DNA of 64,000 nt from Sphingomonas sp. (GTDB lineage Bacteria; Pseudomonadota; Alphaproteobacteria; Sphingomonadales; Sphingomonadaceae). The notes under the pieces are model-generated. The model saw only the letters and a program-made list of their open reading frames with translations. It had not been told where the DNA came from and did not search any database. The first letter of the stretch is position 1. Every line of letters starts with the position of its first letter. Location of the stretch: NCBI RefSeq assembly GCF_017304615.1, contig NZ_JAFKLZ010000001.1, positions 248,001 through 312,000 on the forward strand, written 5' to 3'. Made by a program: the position numbers and the translations under genes. Positions 46,775 to 55,015 of this stretch are shown piece after piece.

Positions 46775-46810
46775 ATTGAGCCGGTTGCGGTAGCAATCGG
46801 CTCAATTTTC
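46775..46810 (+). terminator. Rho-independent terminator
   Basis: A 14-bp stem with one G-T pair: attgagccg pairs with cggctcaat, extended inward by gttgc with gcaat, around a ggta loop. It is followed by tttctc. It ends the two-gene unit 45596-46752 and isolates the GHKL gene. Confidence 0.85.
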
Positions 46811-46859
46811 TCGCTTGTTGCCGACGGCGCAGGCCAAGTTTGCTTTCCAGGGAACGACA

Positions 46860-48875
46860 ATGACCTCGATGCAAGGCGATATCGTCAATCGCGTGAAGCG
46901 GCTTCCCAAGCCGTCGCAGGCTGCGGAGGCGCTGCAACCGGTCTTTGAAGCTGTGAGCAACTCACTCCACGCAATCGAGGACGCTTACGGCGAAAGCCTG
47001 TTCCAGACCAAAGGCTCGATTGCGGTTACGATCAACAACCCGCGATCGCCGGACGAGATCGAGATCATCGTCGATGACAATGGGATTGGACTCGAGGCGC
47101 CTCGCTTCAAGGCGTTTTGCACAACTGACACCGACTATAAAATGTCGCGCGGAGGTAAGGGCGTCGGCCGCCTTCTGTGGCTCGATGCGTTCGAGAAAAT
47201 TAAGGTTGTCAGCGCCTTTAGAGAGAATGGGGCGGTCTGGCGGAGGTCGTTCACCTTTCGGCTAGAATCTCAGGATCAGATTACTGAGGAGTCCATGGTC
47301 GAGGTCGGTGGTCCTGAGAATCCAACTGGCACGTCGGTAACATTCTCGGGTTTACGCGGAAGCGCCTATCGCAGTAAATTTCCCAGCCAGGGCGCGACGA
47401 TCGTCAAGCACTTCGGCTCTCACTTTTTCGCCGATTTTATCCTCGGTCGCTCGCCAAAGATTGTTGTCGATATCGAAGGGAACTCGACAACCTTCCCAGA
47501 GGAAATTCAGAACCTCAAGATCGAGGACCGGGGCATCGCCACTCTATCGACGGGGGAGTTTGGCGACCTCTCGCTGGCGAGTTTTGTCTGCCACAAGAAC
47601 GCCAGCGCCAACTTCGACGGTCTCCACCAAATTCACTTGGTCGCCAACGGTCGCACCGTTACCACGCGCAAAATTGATGGGTTAATCGGGATTGGCCGCT
47701 TCGGTGCCGAAGCCGATCAGGTTTATCACGGTTGCGTGTCCGGTGATTATCTGGACGAGCGTGTCAACCAAGAGCGGACCCAGTTCAATTTCGACGAATC
47801 CATCGTCGAAGAAATCGTGCGCGAATGCGCCGGATATGTGCGCTCGACGGCTATCGGAGACGAGGTTCGCGAGTTCGATGATCATCGCCTCGGAACGCTG
47901 CGCAGCTTCGTCAATGAATATCCATCGTTCGGGTTTGAAGCCGCCGAGCAATTGCTGGAACGAACCCCAAAGAACGCGATCAAACCCGAGGAGTTTGCCC
48001 GCGCCCTCATCCCGTTCCGAATTCGCCGGGATAAGGAGCGAAATGACACGATCGAGCAGATCGTGGCTCAGCTCGATGGCAATCAAACGATACCAGCCGA
48101 TTTCGCGGCCTCCGTGCGGCAAGCCGCCGACGAGATTCGTGCGGAGGAACAGCGGCAGCTCACCGAGTATGTCCTCCGCCGGAAGACCGTCCTCGATGTG
48201 ATGGAAGTGCTGCTTCGGCGCATTCGCGAGCGCGAGGACGGCTCGCAAAACTTTCAGCTTGAGGAAACGTTACACCAGTTCATCTGCCCCATGAAGCTGC
48301 GGGGCGATGATCCGTCGAAGGTGGAGCAATCCGACCACGATCTGTGGATAATCGACGAACGACTGACCTTTCAGAAATACTTCGCGTCCGACGTGCCCTT
48401 CACGCAGATCCTGGTCGGAGAGGACAGCACGAAGCGTCCGGATTTGCTGATATATGATCGGCTGTATGGTCTAGGCGCGGAGGGTGAGGACCCGCTGACA
48501 AAGGTCATGCTAGTGGAGTTCAAGCATCCCGGCCGCAGGGATTACGAGGAGCGATATTCGCCGATGAACCAGATCAGCGAATACATCACCAAGCTCAAGG
48601 CGGGCCAGATCGAGGATTTCAATAATGCGCGAGTGCGCATTGCCGACGATTGCGTTTTCTACTGTTACGTTGTCGCCGATATCGTCGGAAAGCTGGAAAT
48701 TCACACAAATGGCTGGCGCACTACCGCAAACGGACGCGGGCGTATTCAGGAGCTAGGCGGAAAATTCCGGGGTATCGTTGAGGTTATCGAGTGGAAGGAT
48801 TTGCTCGCTGACGCGCGGCTACGCAATCATGCGTTTCTACACGCGGCTGGCCTGCGCTTCGATCGCCACCCGTAG
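46860..48875 (+). CDS. GHKL ATPase with C-terminal PD-(D/E)xK-like nuclease domain
   Basis: 671-residue protein. The N-terminal HSP90/MutL/MORC-type ATPase shows the N-box VFEAVSNSLHAIED (about 28-41), the G1 box DDNGIGLE (about 72-79) and the G2 box SRGGKGVGRLLW (about 96-107). A long middle includes charged helices. Near the C-terminus RPDLLIYD (about 526) and VMLVEFKHPGR (about 549) give the D...ExK signature of a restriction-endonuclease-like fold. ATP-driven clamp plus nuclease suggests anti-phage defence or DNA repair. The start at 46860 has ccaggga upstream; 46815 is an alternative. No system name can be assigned. Confidence 0.82.
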   Translation: MTSMQGDIVNRVKRLPKPSQAAEALQPVFEAVSNSLHAIEDAYGESLFQTKGSIAVTINNPRSPDEIEIIVDDNGIGLEAPRFKAFCTTDTDYKMSRGGKGVGRLLWLDAFEKIKVVSAFRENGAVWRRSFTFRLESQDQITEESMVEVGGPENPTGTSVTFSGLRGSAYRSKFPSQGATIVKHFGSHFFADFILGRSPKIVVDIEGNSTTFPEEIQNLKIEDRGIATLSTGEFGDLSLASFVCHKNASANFDGLHQIHLVANGRTVTTRKIDGLIGIGRFGAEADQVYHGCVSGDYLDERVNQERTQFNFDESIVEEIVRECAGYVRSTAIGDEVREFDDHRLGTLRSFVNEYPSFGFEAAEQLLERTPKNAIKPEEFARALIPFRIRRDKERNDTIEQIVAQLDGNQTIPADFAASVRQAADEIRAEEQRQLTEYVLRRKTVLDVMEVLLRRIREREDGSQNFQLEETLHQFICPMKLRGDDPSKVEQSDHDLWIIDERLTFQKYFASDVPFTQILVGEDSTKRPDLLIYDRLYGLGAEGEDPLTKVMLVEFKHPGRRDYEERYSPMNQISEYITKLKAGQIEDFNNARVRIADDCVFYCYVVADIVGKLEIHTNGWRTTANGRGRIQELGGKFRGIVEVIEWKDLLADARLRNHAFLHAAGLRFDRHP

Positions 48876-48912
48876 GAAATTAATATCTATGTTAGCTACG
48901 CTAGGTCGGGCG

Positions 48913-50289
48913 CTACGAATCGCTTGTAACGAAACACGTTCGCGCCAGGTGTGAAAGATCGAACATATGGGCGGCCCTGAACTCGGTTCGCGATAGGAGA
49001 TCGCGGTCGAGCGTGCCGTTTGGACGGAGCGCGATCGAGCCAATGTCGGCGAGGAAAGTCCGAGCCGTCGCTTGGGCCTGGATAGCCCATTGGGTGGGGT
49101 GTCGATCAGCAGCAGTATCGTTGTTGAGATCTACATCCTGCAACATCGCGCGTCGCGCAGCGTCGCCGAGGTTGATGGCACGCGTCCATAGCTTGCGGTC
49201 AATTGAGGCCGGGAATGGTCGCCGGGCAGCTGACCACAGATCATCGCTCATCGTGCCTCGGGCAATGATGCGGGCCATCGCCGCTTCCTCTTCGGCAAAG
49301 CGGTAGCAGGTTACGAACAGCGCAGCGACCGGGCTCAGGTTGGCGAACTGCCATTGGTGGATGGTAGCCTTGTGCGATTGGTCGGCAGTATCGGCTTGGA
49401 GCGCGCCTATGATGGTCGCTGCCTGTTCGGCAATCGCAACGGTGCGCTCCTTCACGATCGTTTTGGCGCCGTCCGTCATCCGCTGCTCGAGAGGAGCCGC
49501 GACGTCTTCGACTGTCGCGATCAGCGGCCCTTTGGGACCATGGATCTGCACCTTTTCCTTGCCGGCTTCACTGGCGAGGTCGGCGCTTCGATAGAGCCGA
49601 TCGATGGAAAATTCTGCACGCTTCATCAGATTGACCACGTCGGCGACAGTGTTCATCGCGCCGAAAATCTTCATGAACCACGGAATAAGCAGTCGCTGGA
49701 CATCGTCGCGACCGTGAACGGCAACCCGCTGGACATCGGCTGCCGCCCAAATCGCCCGCAATCCAGCCAATGCCGCAACGAGCGATGGCGTGCTCTCAAT
49801 TGAAGATTGCTCGAACAGAAATGCCGCAGCCGGAAAGTCACCAAGCATCGCGGCGGCGTAGAGAGCGGGTGATTGTGATCGGATCGTCCACATCGTCTCG
49901 GCGATGCGGTCAATCGGGCCGATCGTTCGGGTTACTTCCGCGATGGTCGCGGCTACAAACCCCGTTTCGTCACGAGTTCCGCGTGGATTGCGCGCGATCA
50001 ACGCCCGCAGATAGGGGGCGACGTATTCAATCCGGTCCGGAACATCCGATACGTTGAGTCGCGCATAAGCCGGAGCATACAGTCCTGGTGCCAGGGGACT
50101 GCGGTCGACGTTACGGATCGCCATCCCGTGGCGCTCATCCTCCGCCACGCTACCGTGCAAATGCGCATCGACCCAACGTTCCTGGAAGTCGGGTAACCCG
50201 TCCAGCTTGTCAGCCAGATCGTCATTGAACATGACTCTTGCCGCCCGAGCGGCCTCGGTCATGGGGTTCGGATCGTCTGAACCGGCCAT
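48913..50289 (-). CDS. Hypothetical protein in a three-gene unit
   Basis: 458-residue, mostly helical soluble protein. The N-terminal part has ERWVDAHLHGSVAEDERHGM. The middle is helical with IRSQSPALYAAAMLGDFPAA and AGLRAIWAAADVQRV. The C-terminal part contains RTFLADIGSIALRPNGTLDR. No known motif is seen. It is the last gene of the unit 51216-48913 and convergent with the GHKL gene, 37 bases away. It may be a transfer or maintenance gene of the element, or part of a defence unit; neither is supported by homology. Confidence 0.7.
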   Translation of the reverse strand: MAGSDDPNPMTEAARAARVMFNDDLADKLDGLPDFQERWVDAHLHGSVAEDERHGMAIRNVDRSPLAPGLYAPAYARLNVSDVPDRIEYVAPYLRALIARNPRGTRDETGFVAATIAEVTRTIGPIDRIAETMWTIRSQSPALYAAAMLGDFPAAAFLFEQSSIESTPSLVAALAGLRAIWAAADVQRVAVHGRDDVQRLLIPWFMKIFGAMNTVADVVNLMKRAEFSIDRLYRSADLASEAGKEKVQIHGPKGPLIATVEDVAAPLEQRMTDGAKTIVKERTVAIAEQAATIIGALQADTADQSHKATIHQWQFANLSPVAALFVTCYRFAEEEAAMARIIARGTMSDDLWSAARRPFPASIDRKLWTRAINLGDAARRAMLQDVDLNNDTAADRHPTQWAIQAQATARTFLADIGSIALRPNGTLDRDLLSRTEFRAAHMFDLSHLARTCFVTSDS

Positions 50290-50297
50290 TGTAGATA

Positions 50298-50540
50298 CTA
50301 CTCTGTCACTGCCATGCTGTCGTCATTGCTCGTCAAACGACCTAGCTCTTCGAGCAGCTCTGCGAGGTCCACGCCAAGCGCGGTATATGCATTTTCAATA
50401 TATCTATATTCCGTAGCATCCCAGTTACCCTCGTCGATCGCACGCGCCATCGTGGCGGCCCGCGCATCGATGCGGGTCTGACGGTCGTAGAGTTCCTTGC
50501 TGCGACGCAGAACCGCGTCCAACTCATTTGCAGCGATCAT
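50298..50540 (-). CDS. Small hypothetical protein
   Basis: 80-residue helical protein (MIAANELDAVLRRSKELYDR). It includes a heptad-like C-terminal half (YTALGVDLAELLEELGRLTS) that could form a coiled coil. It is 1 base after the 224-residue gene and 8 bases before the 458-residue gene, so it belongs to that operon. Function unknown. Confidence 0.65.
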   Translation of the reverse strand: MIAANELDAVLRRSKELYDRQTRIDARAATMARAIDEGNWDATEYRYIENAYTALGVDLAELLEELGRLTSNDDSMAVTE

Positions 50541-50541
50541 A

Positions 50542-51216
50542 TCATGCGCCTTTTTCGATCCACGCCGCCGGCACGGCCGGCAGGCACCAAAACATGGGAT
50601 TGCCGCCATGCTCGTGAAGCCAATCGTGGACGGCGCCACGATTTGCGGCGGCATTCGGTGGGTCGACCCACCGATCTGCCGCCGCAAGACAATCAACAAT
50701 GAGAAAAAGCAGATACCGTTGCGGTGCTCTGGGCCTACGGCGGCGCCATGGCGCATCGGGATTCTGCGCAGCGGGCGACGTCTGCCAATCGTGAACTTCG
50801 CTCTGGTATACCGAGCGCTTCCACTGAAAACGGTGGTAGGCGCCCAGCTCCACACACCAGTGATACCGCTCCCGGTTCCGGAAAACGGCGGTGGCGTGAT
50901 CGATATAGGTGCCGGTCGGATCTTCGGCGGAGGCTGCAATCAACCAGGGATATGCGATTGCACCGGCCGCCTTCAGTCCGAGGAGCGCGATGGGGTTGAG
51001 CAGCAGCCCGCCCAGGCATTGCTCATTCGAACCGTTCTCATAGATACGATTATCGACTGATCCCTCGTCCGATGCTCGGCGCAGATGCCACGTTGCGGCC
51101 AGGCGGTGCTCGCGCTCGGCTTCGCCGACATAGGCGACATGATGCGCGTAACGCGCCGCCGCACGCTTCGCGGTCGCCTTGGCGGTAGCAAGCAGAGCTG
51201 CAGCATCGGTAGGCAT
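50542..51216 (-). CDS. Hypothetical protein
   Basis: 224-residue protein, first gene of a three-gene minus-strand unit. An N-terminal helix (MPTDAAALLATAKATAKRAA) is followed by a moderately hydrophobic segment (GLLLNPIALLGLKAAGAIAY) and a Trp/His/Arg-rich C-terminal half (YHWCVELGAYHRFQWKRSVY, RADRWVD-like segments). No family is recognised. It is divergent from the relaxase gene across about 380 bases, a position where genes of a mobilisation module often sit. Confidence 0.62.
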   Translation of the reverse strand: MPTDAAALLATAKATAKRAAARYAHHVAYVGEAEREHRLAATWHLRRASDEGSVDNRIYENGSNEQCLGGLLLNPIALLGLKAAGAIAYPWLIAASAEDPTGTYIDHATAVFRNRERYHWCVELGAYHRFQWKRSVYQSEVHDWQTSPAAQNPDAPWRRRRPRAPQRYLLFLIVDCLAAADRWVDPPNAAANRGAVHDWLHEHGGNPMFWCLPAVPAAWIEKGA

Positions 51217-51497
51217 ATGCGCTCACGACATCCTCGTAGGCATCTATGATGCCGGTGATCGTGAGCAGCGTGTCGCCGACGCCGCTTTCGCAAGGGCTGC
51301 GGGAAGCGGCGTGGGTGCCGCCACTGCTCACCCCGTCGATTTAGTCTTCGCCAACCGCGGCGTCAGCGGCGGATAGGACACGCGATACGCGGAGTTACCT
51401 CACCCGTGTCTATTGGACTCGGCTTGATCACGACCAACGCCAATGATCCCGTGTCCTGACTGAGCTGCGACGGAGGGGCAGATCAGGTCAGTCAAAT
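51217..51497. other. Intergenic region before the candidate oriT
   Basis: The region between the divergent unknown gene and the palindromic region. A minus-strand frame starting at GTG 51331 (SGVGDTLLTITGIIDAYEDV) looks coding-like for about 40 codons but then overlaps the 224-residue gene in another frame. It may be a remnant or a start of a disrupted gene. Nothing else is seen. Confidence 0.35.
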
Positions 51498-51577
51498 GGA
51501 GGGGGTGGTGCGCAGTAACCGCGAAATCCGCCCCACCGCTGACGGATGGGGGGATTTCATCGTGCTCCACCCCCTCC
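51498..51577. promoter_or_regulatory. Nested inverted repeats, candidate oriT or relaxase operator
   Basis: The outer arms ggagggggtgg (51498-51508) and ccaccccctcc (51567-51577) are perfect. Inside, aaatccgcccc pairs imperfectly with ggggggattt. The element ends 17 bases before the relaxase ATG. Inverted repeats directly upstream of a relaxase gene are typical of transfer origins; transcription control of the relaxase is the alternative. Confidence 0.45.
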
Positions 51578-51594
51578 TCGGGACAGGGCGAGAA

Positions 51595-54042
51595 ATGGCG
51601 ACCTTTTATGTTGGTGCACGGCGGGCAAGGGACGGCGAGATCGCCGCCGAATGCCATACGTCGTCGCTAATGCTCAACCATGCGAGCCGGTCGCTGCGGC
51701 AGACCGAAGCGCAGCCTCGCCATGGCAAGCATGCTCGGCTCAGTCCGGAAGAACGAAGCCGCCGCAACGCCGATCGCGCGGCTCGGCGGCGGCAGTTGCA
51801 GCGCAAGAAGGAAACGTTTGCGGAACTTGCCGAGCAGCGTGCGGCGCGCCAGCGCGTGCGCGAAGAGGAAGCGTGGCTCAAACGCAAGACCATCCGTGTG
51901 AAGGTGGCGAAAGCCGACCGCTCGAAGGTCACCAGGTATGGTGGGCGTCGTCACTATCGTCAGCGTGAACGATTCGAACGCGTGGTCCTGCCAAGCTGGA
52001 GCAACACCAGATTTTCGCCGCAGACCGGATTGGTCTGGCGAATCAAAGGCCGGAGCATGGGCGGACAGGGACGGAGTAGATACCGTCGTCGAGAATGCTC
52101 GCGTTTCGCGCGCTATTGCATCAACCAGGCCGCGTTGGAACTAGCGCCTGAGGCGGCGATCTTCACCTCGATCGTTCCGCCGCATGTTAGCCGTGACAGC
52201 GATGAATTCGCGCGCGAACTGGTTACGTTCCTCGACGCGGCCGAGGATCTGGAGCGCGAGATCGACCCTACCGGCCAACTCTACAAGTCAATCATCGTGC
52301 CGCTGCCGCACGACATCAGCCCAGAGCGTCGGCGTGACATCGCGGCAGCCTATGCGCGTCAGTTCGACCGGCACAAGCTACCCTACCTGCTTGTGTTGCA
52401 TGCCCCGGATCCCGGCGGCGACCAACGGAATTATCATATGCACGCGCTAGTGCTGACTCGCGCTTTTGAACGCGTGGGCGATTATGAATGGACGTTCGCG
52501 AAGACGAAAACGCGTGATCTCTTTCATCCGGCAATGCTCAAGGTGTGGCGACGCTACACCGTGAATCTGTTCAACCATCATCTGACCGAGGCGGGCATCG
52601 CCAGGCGCTATACGATCCGCGCCGTCGCACCCGTCGATAAGCATCAGGGCCGTGTCCGCACGATCGAACGGCGTAAGGCGGTATTGGCCGCCGAGGAGAA
52701 GCTGGTCGAGGCCAAGAAGAACCGCAGCCTGAGCGAGATTGTCGGCTCCTGCGCCAACGATTTGGTCGCAATCGCACATCGCCATGTCGAGATCGGCCGG
52801 ACGATCGGTCGGGTTCGAACGACGATGCTGAGCGAGATAAAGATCGAATGCTTGGCAGCGCAGAAAGCCATTGGGGAGCAGCGTGGCGCGCTCCAGCTCA
52901 CGGTGATGCTGGCCGATCTGCGTCGGCGCACGCTGGCGTTGCACGAACGCCGCGATCGGCTCGTCGCTCGCGCCCGGATCTCAACGTTACGCAAGGATAT
53001 TCGCGCCCGCTTGGTCGAGAGCGCAAAAGCCGTCGATCACCTCGGCGATATGTCGCGTCGGGCCATTCTATTGAGGGCGACTAGAGAACTTGCTGAATTG
53101 TCGCATCGAGTTCGAGCAGATCGTGCAGATCTGGTTTTGGCGGCGCGAATGGCGACGCAGGCTAGACGTATCGCAAACCTGCGTGACGCAATTCATTCTA
53201 CAGCTGAGATAAATAGGCAGGGCCGGCGACGCCTCGGCAAACTTCTTCGAAAGGGAGGGAGCGACGCTGGTGCGCGCGTGCGTAGCATGACCGAGAGCGC
53301 CGCGCGTCGTCAGGCCGAGTTGAGGAAGGTGCACCAGGCAGCACTGCGGCAACGAGCGCTGTCGCTACGCGATGCGTTGGCTACGATGCGAATGGATGTT
53401 GAGCTAGGTCGTCTTAATTTGCCTCGACCGCCGATGACCGGAATCATTGCGCAAGCCGCAAGGATCGGTGGGGTGGACCAGGTGCCGGTGTCGGGCGTCC
53501 AGCGGCGTTCAACTGCAATCGGACCCCGGCCTATTGCTGCGCCCAACAGGCTCGAGCTTAGCGCGCCGTTGGGCAGCATGCCCATCGATCTAACCATGTT
53601 CGATTCCGCGATACGAGATCTTCCTGCTTCGCGTGTATCGGAAATTGCGAGCGAGCTTGGCGACCTGCGGGCGGCGATCCGTTCCAATCAGGCGCATCTC
53701 TATCGAACCGGCCCTAATTTGCGCGTGGTGACTGACGATCCTATTGTGCGTGCGGTAGTAGGCCGGATCCTCAACAATCCCGCTGGCAAATCGATCTTAT
53801 TGTCGATTGGCCGTCCGACGGCAGATAAAGCGACCGCACCGGTATCGCGCCAGCTGAGTCTGGCTGAGCGGGAGCGCTTGCGATCTTCTACGCCGACCGC
53901 AGTGCCCTCGCTCCATAAGAGTCCCTTGCAACAGGCACCTTCGAGCGAGATCGAGCCAGCGCCGACGGAGCAAGCGCCCGATATCGATCGCGACCGTGAT
54001 GATGATCAGGCCGGAATTTCGCGGGGCGGTGCCGAGCGATGA
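51595..54042 (+). CDS. MobA/MobL-type relaxase, divergent, with long Arg-rich N-terminus
   Basis: 815-residue protein. The relaxase core lies at about residues 160-330. It has IVPLPHDISPERRRDIAAAY and a HUH-type metal motif with His281 and His283 (RNYHMHALVLTRAFERVG), as in MobA/MobL and TraA DNA nickases. A possible catalytic Tyr is in RFARYCINQA. It is preceded by about 150 residues very rich in Arg/Glu and followed by a long coiled-coil tail. The frame opens at 51496, but that part is the palindromic region, so the ATG at 51595 is chosen. No type IV secretion genes are near. Confidence 0.78.
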   Translation: MATFYVGARRARDGEIAAECHTSSLMLNHASRSLRQTEAQPRHGKHARLSPEERSRRNADRAARRRQLQRKKETFAELAEQRAARQRVREEEAWLKRKTIRVKVAKADRSKVTRYGGRRHYRQRERFERVVLPSWSNTRFSPQTGLVWRIKGRSMGGQGRSRYRRRECSRFARYCINQAALELAPEAAIFTSIVPPHVSRDSDEFARELVTFLDAAEDLEREIDPTGQLYKSIIVPLPHDISPERRRDIAAAYARQFDRHKLPYLLVLHAPDPGGDQRNYHMHALVLTRAFERVGDYEWTFAKTKTRDLFHPAMLKVWRRYTVNLFNHHLTEAGIARRYTIRAVAPVDKHQGRVRTIERRKAVLAAEEKLVEAKKNRSLSEIVGSCANDLVAIAHRHVEIGRTIGRVRTTMLSEIKIECLAAQKAIGEQRGALQLTVMLADLRRRTLALHERRDRLVARARISTLRKDIRARLVESAKAVDHLGDMSRRAILLRATRELAELSHRVRADRADLVLAARMATQARRIANLRDAIHSTAEINRQGRRRLGKLLRKGGSDAGARVRSMTESAARRQAELRKVHQAALRQRALSLRDALATMRMDVELGRLNLPRPPMTGIIAQAARIGGVDQVPVSGVQRRSTAIGPRPIAAPNRLELSAPLGSMPIDLTMFDSAIRDLPASRVSEIASELGDLRAAIRSNQAHLYRTGPNLRVVTDDPIVRAVVGRILNNPAGKSILLSIGRPTADKATAPVSRQLSLAERERLRSSTPTAVPSLHKSPLQQAPSSEIEPAPTEQAPDIDRDRDDDQAGISRGGAER

Positions 54043-54094
54043 CCGGAACCACCAGAATGCAAATTAGTGGTGTGGACAGGAGGCAGTGATCCCC

Positions 54095-54604
54095 ATGGCG
54101 GGGATGAAAAAGGAACTGCATATGTCCAACGAAGTCGAGATCGCGACGCGCTACGTTCACGCTGTAACTCATATGCTGTTGCGGCGGCGGACGATGCAGC
54201 CGGGCGTCGCCATCGTCGCGGGTGAGCCGCTGGATGCCGCCAAGCGGGTAGGTTTGGGGCAAATGGCGCGACAGGCCGATACCGATATCGTCCATTTGGC
54301 GTTCGATCACACCGATCGCGGCTATGAGATGGTCGGCCTAACCGTCGCCGCGCCCCGCAACATCGCCGTCTACTCCTATCCCAACTGTCGCTTAAGCCTG
54401 ATCGGCAGGCGCACCGTCATCATGCCGCCCGAGCATGTCCGGGGCCACTTTGTTCTTGAACCCCATGAGCTGATCCACAAGCCGGCAAAACCCGATGGCT
54501 GGGACGAGGGCATCCGGCGCGCGGAACGGCAACTCGTAAATCTTATCGCTCACGGCATCGTCGCCCATGGCCAGATTGCCCTGCACACCTTGGCCAATGG
54601 CTAG
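54095..54604 (+). CDS. Hypothetical protein downstream of the relaxase
   Basis: 169-residue soluble protein starting at the ATG at 54095, behind AGGAGG at 54078-54083. A GTG at 54086 and an ATG at 54122 are alternatives. The sequence is rich in His (YVHAVTHMLLRRR, AFDHTDRGYEM, EPHELIHKPAKPDG, LIAHGIVAHGQIALH). No family is recognised. It is same-strand with the relaxase, 52 bases on, and convergent with the metal regulator gene. Confidence 0.65.
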   Translation: MAGMKKELHMSNEVEIATRYVHAVTHMLLRRRTMQPGVAIVAGEPLDAAKRVGLGQMARQADTDIVHLAFDHTDRGYEMVGLTVAAPRNIAVYSYPNCRLSLIGRRTVIMPPEHVRGHFVLEPHELIHKPAKPDGWDEGIRRAERQLVNLIAHGIVAHGQIALHTLANG

Positions 54605-54663
54605 GCTTCGAGGCTGACAGAGGCGATCACCCGTCGCGCCCAAAGGCAGGCGATAAATGCCGG

Positions 54664-54924
54664 TCACCAATATTTCGAGATCGCCCGGAACTCCTCGATC
54701 GCGTGCTGCGGACCCTCGCCGTCCTCGGCATGCACCAGGCAATGGTCGATATGGTCGTTGATCAACGCCCGTTTCGCGCTGGCGATCGCATTCTCGACGG
54801 CCTGAAGTTGCTGGGCGATGTCGACGCAGGGCCGTTCCTCGTCGATCATGCCGACGATGCTGCGCAGGTGACCGGCGGCGCGGTTGAGCCGCTTGATAAT
54901 GGCGGGGTGGGTGACGTGTGCCAT
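54664..54924 (-). CDS. Metal-sensing repressor of the CsoR/RcnR (DUF156) family
   Basis: 86-residue all-helical repressor. Metal ligands are visible as Cys33, His58 and Cys62, with an extra His61 (NDHIDHCLV) and His3 near the N-terminus. That mixes the CsoR Cys-His-Cys pattern with the N-terminal His of RcnR. Such proteins leave DNA when they bind copper, or nickel/cobalt. The frame extends to 55041, but the part upstream of the ATG at 54924 is the operator DNA. It is divergent from the MFS exporter and surely controls it. Confidence 0.9.
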   Translation of the reverse strand: MAHVTHPAIIKRLNRAAGHLRSIVGMIDEERPCVDIAQQLQAVENAIASAKRALINDHIDHCLVHAEDGEGPQHAIEEFRAISKYW

Positions 54925-54964
54925 ACCGCTCTCTCCCACACCGTCATCCCGCTGTCGAGAAAAT

Positions 54965-54980
54965 ATCCCCCCGGGGGGAT
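54965..54980. promoter_or_regulatory. CsoR/RcnR-type operator 1
   Basis: A perfect 16-bp palindrome, ATCCCCCC/GGGGGGAT. G/C-tracts flanked by AT are the classic target of this repressor family. It lies between the repressor gene and the MFS gene. Confidence 0.82.
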
Positions 54981-54987
54981 GGACATA

Positions 54988-55005
54988 TATCCCCCTGGGG
55001 GGATA
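54988..55005. promoter_or_regulatory. CsoR/RcnR-type operator 2
   Basis: 18 bases with perfect 8-bp arms (TATCCCCC / GGGGGATA) around a 2-base centre. It is 24 bp centre to centre from operator 1 and ends 10 bases before the MFS start, just ahead of the ribosome site AAGGGG. Confidence 0.82.
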
Positions 55006-55015
55006 AGGGGCCAGT

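Larger units (their letters stand above)
45393..54604. mobile_element. Putative integrated or mobilisable element (remnant)
   Basis: Bounded on the left by the tRNA 3'-end fragment. It carries a relaxase, a candidate oriT, unknown genes in two orientations and a defence-like ATPase-nuclease, with codon use more mixed than the flanks. No integrase, type IV coupling protein, replication gene or matching right attachment site was found in the window. The right end is therefore a guess, and the metal cluster to 64 kb could belong to the same element. Confidence 0.4.

Noticed and set aside
51050-51331. Minus-strand frame of 93 codons (GTG start) upstream of the 224-residue gene
   Set aside because: The first 40 codons look coding-like, but the rest overlaps the 224-residue gene in another frame and is Cys/Arg-rich; at most a gene remnant.
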